DNA of 11,546 bases from JAOACQ01 sp049968515 (lineage in GTDB: Bacteria > Spirochaetota > Brevinematia > Brevinematales > JAOACQ01): the NCBI GenBank assembly GCA_049968515.1, contig JBMFQR010000044.1, positions 1 to 11,546 of the forward strand, read 5' to 3'. The notes beneath the pieces are model-generated. The model was not told where the DNA came from, ran no database searches, and saw only the letters and a list, made by a program, of their open reading frames with translations. A program made the position numbers and the translations under genes. This document shows positions 7,246 to 11,546 of this stretch, in pieces (positions within the stretch are counted from its first letter, which is position 1; each line of letters starts with the position of its first letter).

Positions 7246-7274
7246 AGTATATATTAAAAAATAAAAATTTTCTA
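7246..7274 (-). promoter_or_regulatory. Candidate promoter of the chemoreceptor-aroE operon
   Basis: On the minus strand TAGAAA (7274-7269) and TATACT (7251-7246) are separated by 17 bases, matching four and five of six sigma-70 consensus positions. The start would fall near 7239, giving a leader of about 40 bases with GGGAGG before the ATG. A flagellar sigma-28 alternative (TAAA and GCCGATAA) was sought; only a partial GCTGATT is present, without a good -35. Confidence 0.4.
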
Positions 7275-7313
7275 TAGTTTCGGAGTTGTTGATGGCTTTT
7301 CTTTACTGAATTT

Positions 7314-7337
7314 AAATAAAATTTTTTACTTTTATTT
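7314..7337. repeat. AT-only inverted repeat over the parB stop codon
   Basis: AAATAAAA (7314-7321) and TTTTATTT (7330-7337) are perfect 8-base complements with an 8-base spacer, spanning the end of parB. With no G or C pairs in the stem it would make a weak terminator. In DNA this AT-rich it may be chance. The rest of the 132-base gap to the chemoreceptor gene holds only the candidate promoter and the leader. Confidence 0.3.
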
Positions 7338-8186
7338 TGAGAGAATTTTCATTATCCTTTCAAGTTCTTCTGTGGAGAAATAATGTATTTCGATTCTGCC
7401 CCTTTTTCTGTTTCCTTTTATTTCAACCTTTGTTTCAATTGCCCTTGTGAGCTCATCTTCAAAGTTTTTCAGAAAAAAATCTCTCTCTTCCAGGGATGTT
7501 TCACGTGAAACATTTTTCTCTTTGATAGAAAAATTTTTTACCTGCTCTTCCGCCTCTCTTACAGAGAGCTTATTCTGAATGATATAGTCTGTAAATGCGA
7601 TCATCCTGTCAATATCTTCAAGACTTAAAACCACTCTTGCATGTCCTTCTGAAAGTTCTCCACTAATAACCTTTTCCCTAACATAATCAGGTAATTTTAG
7701 TAGCCTCAGTGTATTTGCCACAGAGCTTCTATTTTTCCCAATCTTTTTAGCAAGTTCGTCCTGTGTTATAGAAAGCCTTTCTAAAATCTCCTTGTATGCA
7801 AGCGCCTCTTCAATCGGATTAAGGTCTTCTCGCTGGATATTTTCTATCAGTGCAAGTTCCAGTCTCTCATCATCGGTGCAGTCCCTTATTATTGCAGGAA
7901 TTTCGCTCAGATTTGCAATCTTTGCTGCCTTCCAGCGCCTTTCTCCAGCCACAATTTCGTAACTGTCATTACCTAAATCGCTTACAATTATTGGCTGGAT
8001 AATACCATTTTCTTTTATTGAGGCTGCAAGTTCTTCTAAAGCCTCTTCGTCGAAATTTTTTCTTGGTTGGTATCTGTTTGGAATAATTTTGTCGAGAGGG
8101 ATCTTCACAATCTGATTTTTTTCAATCTCACTAACTGAATTTTCATCCATCAATGCAAGCATTCCTTTGCCGAGACCATACTTCAT
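7332..8186 (-). CDS. parB: Chromosome partitioning protein ParB (Spo0J-type CTPase and parS-binding protein)
   Basis: This 284-residue protein binds parS and, with CTP, loads and slides as a clamp on origin-proximal DNA; it also stimulates ParA ATPase. The N-terminal GLGKGMLALM (4-13) is the conserved peptide that engages ParA. The ParB/CTP-binding domain follows, with NRYQPRKNF (37-45), the CTP-pocket box GERRWKA (81-87) and ENIQRE (115-120). A helix-turn-helix at about 141-164 (LAKKIGKNRSSVANTLRLL) reads parS, and residues about 232-284 form the C-terminal dimerisation and nonspecific DNA-binding domain. Residues 225-230 (NVSRET) are encoded by a perfect parS site. The ATG at 8186 overlaps the parA stop as ATGA and has GGAGG (8197-8193) six bases upstream, showing tight coupling. 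The open frame continues upstream to 8252 but only inside parA. Length and domains are those of chromosomal, not plasmid P1-type, ParB. Confidence 0.96.
   Translation of the reverse strand: MKYGLGKGMLALMDENSVSEIEKNQIVKIPLDKIIPNRYQPRKNFDEEALEELAASIKENGIIQPIIVSDLGNDSYEIVAGERRWKAAKIANLSEIPAIIRDCTDDERLELALIENIQREDLNPIEEALAYKEILERLSITQDELAKKIGKNRSSVANTLRLLKLPDYVREKVISGELSEGHARVVLSLEDIDRMIAFTDYIIQNKLSVREAEEQVKNFSIKEKNVSRETSLEERDFFLKNFEDELTRAIETKVEIKGNRKRGRIEIHYFSTEELERIMKILSK
7497..7512. promoter_or_regulatory. parS: parS centromere site inside parB
   Basis: The sequence TGTTTCACGTGAAACA is a perfect 16-base match to the bacterial parS consensus, and the perfect palindrome extends one base on each side (7496-7513). 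It lies within parB codons 225-230 (NVSRET), between the DNA-binding core and the dimerisation domain. ParB loads here and spreads along the chromosome. In Bacillus subtilis a parS also lies inside spo0J (parB), so the placement is a known arrangement. I saw no second full copy in the window. Confidence 0.96.
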
Positions 8187-8959
8187 TGTATTCCTCCATT
8201 CCTGGAAAGAAATTCTTTCCCAAATTTTTCGTATGCCTCTGCTCCATGACATCTCGGGTCATATTCAAAAATGTCTATTCCGTGGCTTGGTGCTTCGGAT
8301 AATCTTACATTTCTCGGTATTAGTGTGTTATAAAGCTTTTCCTTAAAGTATCCTTTTATTTCATCTACAACCTGTTTTGCAAGGTTTGTTCGCGGGTCAT
8401 ACATTGTTATCAGAACCCCTTCTATGCTCAACTCCTTATTTAATGCACTCTTTACAAGCTTTATTGCTTTCAAAAGCTGAGCAAGTCCTTCCATGGCATA
8501 GAATTCGCTCTGCATTGGTATCAAAACACTATCGGCAGCTACAAGACCATTTAGAGTGAATAATCCGAGAGAGGGAGGCGTGTCAATGATTATAAAATCA
8601 AAGTTATTTTTGATATTTACGAGAGCATTTTTCAAAATGTATTCCTTTTTGGGAAAGGAAAGCAATTCTGCCTGTGCACCTGCAAGATCAAGATTTGATG
8701 GAATTAAATAGAGGTTTTCATATCTTGTTTCCATTAAAACATCTTCAATCTTTATTTTTCCAATCAAAACCTCATATATGCTATCCCCTTGTCGCGATTT
8801 TAAATCAACTCCGAGACCACTGCAAGAATTTCCTTGAGGGTCTATGTCAATAAGAAGTGTTTTTTTGTTATTTCTTGCCAGAAAGGCGGAGAGGTTTATT
8901 GCTGTTGTGGTTTTACCAACCCCACCTTTTTGATTAGCAATAACTATAACTTTGCCCAC
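8183..8959 (-). CDS. parA: Chromosome partitioning ATPase ParA (Soj type)
   Basis: This 258-residue P-loop ATPase of the MinD/ParA superfamily binds nonspecific DNA as an ATP-dependent dimer and moves ParB-parS complexes. The deviant Walker A motif KGGVGKTT (11-18) has the signature Lys11 and the P-loop Lys16. DIDPQGN (38-44) contains the Walker A' aspartates, and IIDTPPS (124-130) is Walker B. Arg190 (MYDPRTNLA) and the basic residues in IPRNVRLSEAPS (214-225) match the DNA-binding surface of Soj. The protein lacks the extra N-terminal helix-turn-helix of plasmid type Ia ParA, which fits a chromosomal role. The start is GTG at 8959 with GGAGG six bases upstream. It is the first gene of a two-gene operon with parB, joined by a 4-base ATGA overlap, and a good promoter lies just upstream. 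MinD is excluded by the Soj-specific motifs and the ParB partner. Confidence 0.96.
   Translation of the reverse strand: MGKVIVIANQKGGVGKTTTAINLSAFLARNNKKTLLIDIDPQGNSCSGLGVDLKSRQGDSIYEVLIGKIKIEDVLMETRYENLYLIPSNLDLAGAQAELLSFPKKEYILKNALVNIKNNFDFIIIDTPPSLGLFTLNGLVAADSVLIPMQSEFYAMEGLAQLLKAIKLVKSALNKELSIEGVLITMYDPRTNLAKQVVDEIKGYFKEKLYNTLIPRNVRLSEAPSHGIDIFEYDPRCHGAEAYEKFGKEFLSRNGGIQ
8193..8197 (-). promoter_or_regulatory. Ribosome binding site of parB within parA
   Basis: GGAGG sits six bases before the ATG at 8186, within the last codons of parA. With the ATGA stop/start overlap it supports this parB start over the longer open frame. Confidence 0.7.
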
Positions 8960-8995
8960 TTGTAGCCTCCTGTTTTAAATAAAAAAGCATACTTA

Positions 8996-9024
8996 ATTAT
9001 AAAGCAAAAAAATCTTAAGGGCAA
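8996..9024 (-). promoter_or_regulatory. Sigma-70-type promoter of parA-parB
   Basis: On the minus strand TTGCCC (9024-9019) and a perfect TATAAT (9001-8996) are separated by exactly 17 bases. Transcription would start near 8989, giving a leader of about 30 bases that carries GGAGG. This is the best promoter match in the window. Confidence 0.65.
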
Positions 9025-9037
9025 AATTTTGTCTTAA
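9006..9037 (-). other. Inverted repeat with T-run overlapping the parA promoter
   Basis: On the minus strand TTAAG (9037-9033) and CTTAA (9019-9015) flank the perfect palindrome CAAAATTTTG (9031-9022). Seven T follow at 9012-9006. The element could be a weak terminator for metE or an operator over the -35 box. The stem is short and AT-rich, so either reading is uncertain. Confidence 0.3.
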
Positions 9038-9048
9038 TTTTGTTCTCG

Positions 9049-9111
9049 TTTAAATTGGTGGTATTTCTGATTTAAATCTGTTCTTATCTTGTCTTTGTCC
9101 TAATTCTTATC
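9049..9111. repeat. Short direct repeats upstream of parA
   Basis: TTTAAAT occurs at 9049-9055 and 9071-9077 (22 bases apart), the second inside the palindrome GATTTAAATC. TTCTTATC occurs at 9081-9088 and 9104-9111 (23 bases apart). The spacing is close to two helical turns. GTCG recurs at 9115, 9131 and 9140. No canonical DnaA box (TTATCCACA) is present. The rest of the metE-parA gap (8960-9176) shows no gene. Confidence 0.35.
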
Positions 9112-9176
9112 AAAGTCGGTTAATATTTATGTCGTTGTAGTCGTAGGTAGGGTTGTCCAGTTTCTTGATTTTTCCT

Positions 9177-11411
9177 CTATCTAAAACTTCTCGCAGCCTC
9201 TACCATATTCTTGAGTGAGGGGGTGACCTCCTCAAATTTTCTTGTTTTAAGCCCACAGTCCGGGTTTATCCATAGATTTTCATATGGTATATATTTTAGC
9301 ATTTCTTTTATTATAGATTTTAGTTCAGTTGTAGACGGTATCCTTGGCGAATGAATATCGTAAACCCCCGGGCCTATTTCTCTCTCTTTTGCATAGTCTT
9401 TTATAGCCGCAAGTATCGAAAGGTCTGATTTTGCAGCCTCTACAGTAAGAACGTCGGCATCCATTTGCTCTATAAATTCTATTGTGTCAGAAAATTCGCT
9501 ATAACACATATGAGTGTGAAGCTGAATCTCTGGCTTTATTTTTGCTGTAGCGAGCTTGAAAGCTGAAATAACCCACTCAAGGTAGCTTTTTAATTCTGAT
9601 TTGCGTAAGGGAAATTTCTCCCTAAATGCTGCCTCATCTACCTGAATAACCTTTATGTTTTTACTTTGAAGCTCTTCTATTTCCTCTCTTAATGCCAGTG
9701 CAATCTGGTATGCTACATCCTTTATTTCCACATCTTCACGACAGAATGACCAGTTTATTATTGTCGCAGGTCCTGTGAGTATCGCCTTTACCGGTTTTGT
9801 GGTAAATGACTGGGCAAAACTTATCCATTTAACTGTCATTGGCTCTTTTCTCTTAATATTGTCATAGATTATTGGTGGCTTTGTAGCTCTTGTTCCGTAT
9901 GACTGGACCCAGCCATTTTCTGTTGTGATGATACCACTCAGAAATTCTGCAAAATATTCCACCATATCATTCCTTTCAAATTCGCCATGAACAATGACAT
10001 CTATACCGATTTCTTCTTGAAGCTTTATAACCTCCTTTATCTTTTCTTTAATAAAGCTTTCGTATTCGTTTAGTGTTATCTTTCCTTCTCTATATAGCTT
10101 TCTTTTCTTTCTCAGTTCTTCTGTCTGCGGGAATGAACCTATAGTTGTTGTGGGAAGGGGAGGTAAACTTAAGTTTTCTCTCTGAAGCTTTTTTCTTTCA
10201 CTTCTACTTAAAATTCTTCTAAAATCTTCTTCTTTAATATTTTTTAATTCTGGATGGATGGGCACTTTATTCTGAAAGATTTTTTTGTTTTTCTGAAAAA
10301 TATCGCTTTTTTCTGGCTCTTTCATTTGAAGCAGAATTTTAATCTCTTCAATCTCTGCAAGTTTTTCTACTGCAAAAGAGAGTTTTTCTTTAATTTCCTC
10401 TGGAATTCTTTCTTCATCTGCAACTGTATAGGGGACATAGAGAAGCGAGCAGGATGTTGAAATGTACAAATCTTTTGCAGGTAAACTTGATAAAATATTT
10501 AAGACCTCTTCATAATTTGTTCTCCATATATTTCTTCCATTCACAACTCCAGCCATAAGAATCTTATTTTTATCAAATCCATATCGCTGGATAAGTTCAA
10601 TATTTTTTTTGCCAGCAACAAAATCAAGCCCGACTGCTTCAAAATTGAGATTCATTATTTCTTTGTAGATGTCTCTTATATCCCCAAAGTATGTCTGGAG
10701 AATGGCCTTCATATTCCCCTTTCTGGACAAAAGCAGACGATATATTTCACAGAATATCTGTATGTCTGTTTTTTCAAGATCAGTTGATAATACTGGCTCT
10801 TCAAATGAAATAAATGGGATGTCCTCAGTTTTTAGAAATTCAATTATTCTAAGATAGTTCTCTGTTATTTTGTCAAGATATTGAAATGAATTTTCATTTT
10901 TTGTTCTGGCTAATTTTATAAAAGTAAATGGCCCTATTAATTCGAGTCTGAATTGAGAAAGAGATTTCTTTACAATACTTATCTTTTCCTTGAGGAATTC
11001 AAGATCCAATTCAAATTTTACTTCATCTGAGAGTTTTGGAACAATGTAGTGATAATTTGTGTCAAACCATTTTTTCATTTCATAGGCTTTGAGGTCATAT
11101 TTTTCATTCTGTAGTCCTCTTGCAACGGCAAAGTACTTTTGAATCTTTGAAAGGTCCGTTTCAAGATATTTTTGCTCAATAGCTCCAAGTAAAAAAGCCA
11201 TATCAAGCATATTGTCATAATATGAAAAGTCATTTATAGGTATTAAGTCAACATTCTTTGACTTTAATAGTTTGAATTGTTCGGTTTGAATTTCTTCTGC
11301 AGTTTTTCTTAAGTCGCTTTCATTTAGCTCGCCCTTAAAATATTTCTCTATGGCGAATTTAAGTTCTCTTTTAAAACCTATTCTCGGAAAACCAATAATT
11401 GTTGTTTTCAT
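9177..11411 (-). CDS. metE: Cobalamin-independent methionine synthase (5-methyltetrahydropteroyltriglutamate-homocysteine methyltransferase)
   Basis: This 744-residue full-length MetE transfers a methyl group from 5-methyltetrahydrofolate (polyglutamate) to homocysteine in the last step of methionine synthesis, in the cytoplasm, without B12. The N-terminal barrel (about 1-360) begins with GFPRIGFKRELK and includes ISFEEPVL. A linker leads to the catalytic C-terminal barrel (about 415-744) with TTTIGSFPQT and VHGEFERNDMV. The zinc ligands are visible: His634 and Cys636 in HTHMCYSEF, Glu658 in DVLTVEAA, and Cys719 in NPDCGLKTR. Homocysteine-site Asp592-Glu593 (QVDEAAFRE) and His687 (YDIHSPR) are also present. 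The residue after Asp-Glu is Ala where many homologues have Pro. Length is close to the usual 750, and both barrels argue against the short archaeal MetE-like proteins. The ATG at 11411 has AGGAGGAGGAG five bases upstream. It appears monocistronic, 217 bases before parA. Confidence 0.97.
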   Translation of the reverse strand: MKTTIIGFPRIGFKRELKFAIEKYFKGELNESDLRKTAEEIQTEQFKLLKSKNVDLIPINDFSYYDNMLDMAFLLGAIEQKYLETDLSKIQKYFAVARGLQNEKYDLKAYEMKKWFDTNYHYIVPKLSDEVKFELDLEFLKEKISIVKKSLSQFRLELIGPFTFIKLARTKNENSFQYLDKITENYLRIIEFLKTEDIPFISFEEPVLSTDLEKTDIQIFCEIYRLLLSRKGNMKAILQTYFGDIRDIYKEIMNLNFEAVGLDFVAGKKNIELIQRYGFDKNKILMAGVVNGRNIWRTNYEEVLNILSSLPAKDLYISTSCSLLYVPYTVADEERIPEEIKEKLSFAVEKLAEIEEIKILLQMKEPEKSDIFQKNKKIFQNKVPIHPELKNIKEEDFRRILSRSERKKLQRENLSLPPLPTTTIGSFPQTEELRKKRKLYREGKITLNEYESFIKEKIKEVIKLQEEIGIDVIVHGEFERNDMVEYFAEFLSGIITTENGWVQSYGTRATKPPIIYDNIKRKEPMTVKWISFAQSFTTKPVKAILTGPATIINWSFCREDVEIKDVAYQIALALREEIEELQSKNIKVIQVDEAAFREKFPLRKSELKSYLEWVISAFKLATAKIKPEIQLHTHMCYSEFSDTIEFIEQMDADVLTVEAAKSDLSILAAIKDYAKEREIGPGVYDIHSPRIPSTTELKSIIKEMLKYIPYENLWINPDCGLKTRKFEEVTPSLKNMVEAARSFR

Positions 11412-11546
11412 ATCGACTCCTCCTCCTATCTTATTATATTTGTCAAGTTTTTTTTCAATATTTTTTTAAAAAATGTCGTTCCAAGTCAATAGTGGAATAG
11501 TTTCTCCAAGAAAGAAAGTGGAAAATATTATGCAGTAACTTTATTA
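11412..11546 (-). promoter_or_regulatory. metE upstream region with very AT-rich promoter candidates
   Basis: On the minus strand TATAAT lies at 11438-11433 and TTGACA at 11446-11441, too close together (2 bases) to be one promoter. The best -35 for TATAAT is not obvious: TTGAAA at 11458-11453 leaves only 14 bases. If TATAAT is used, transcription starts within or just before the AGGAGGAGGAG site, giving a leader of about 15 bases. AGTGGAA is repeated at 11491 and 11517 on the plus strand. I see no SAM, cobalamin or T-box leader, but the window ends here. Confidence 0.35.

Noticed and set aside
7200..7331. c-di-GMP riboswitch or sigma-28 promoter in front of the chemoreceptor gene
   Set aside because: I found neither a GEMM-like conserved core nor a properly spaced TAAA/GCCGATAA pair; only a partial GCTGATT.
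9115..9146. GTCG repeats after metE as iterons
   Set aside because: Only four bases are shared, at uneven spacing (16 and 9). This is not convincing as an iteron array.
11433..11446. TTGACA and TATAAT next to each other upstream of metE as a promoter
   Set aside because: They are only two bases apart, so they cannot be the -35 and -10 boxes of the same promoter.
11479..11497. Hairpin TTCCA/TGGAA upstream of metE as a terminator or riboswitch part
   Set aside because: There are only five pairs with a 9-base loop, and no T-run follows directly. It is within chance expectation for AT-rich DNA.

Overview
The window is AT-rich bacterial DNA, densely packed and transcribed almost entirely from the minus strand. 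One gene, cut off by the left edge, is read from the plus strand. Ribosome binding sites are strong GGAG/GGAGG types, starts include GTG and TTG, and many neighbouring genes are separated by only a few bases or overlap. The proteins are rich in Lys, Glu and Ile, and all recognisable families are bacterial: a chromosome-type ParA/ParB pair, a Cache chemoreceptor, cobalamin-independent methionine synthase, GH1 beta-glucosidase and AroE. This suggests a low-GC, probably anaerobic and possibly thermophilic, motile or taxis-capable heterotroph. I cannot name a phylum from the sequence. No tRNA, rRNA, CRISPR array, insertion sequence or phage gene is visible, so this looks like chromosomal core DNA.

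Layout, left to right. Positions 1-443 (+) hold the C-terminal part of an unrecognised membrane protein whose stop codon overlaps that of the convergent gene. 440-1309 (-) is a secreted M23 metallopeptidase, preceded by a short gap with a -10-like box and a 29-base imperfect inverted repeat. From 7199 down to 1394 (-) runs a tight cluster that is probably one operon: tandem-Cache methyl-accepting chemotaxis protein, N-carbamoylputrescine amidase-type hydrolase, GH1 beta-glucosidase, ribose-5-phosphate isomerase B and shikimate dehydrogenase. The gaps are 4, 8 and 33 bases, followed by an 11-base overlap. 8959-7332 (-) is a parA-parB pair joined by an ATGA overlap, with its own sigma-70-like promoter and a perfect parS site inside parB. 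11411-9177 (-) is metE.

The genes fall into three functional groups. ParA, ParB and parS form a chromosome segregation module, and its presence hints that the replication origin may be near. The operon joins sugar release (beta-glucosidase), the pentose phosphate pathway (RpiB), aromatic amino acid synthesis (AroE), polyamine synthesis (AguB) and an environmental sensor. MetE supplies methionine without vitamin B12. The M23 enzyme probably trims peptidoglycan outside the cytoplasm.

I see no clear new biological system. The best-supported special feature is the intragenic parS site. The rest of interest lies in overlapping translation signals, a chemoreceptor-led metabolic cluster, an orphan AguB, and a few candidate regulatory repeats.
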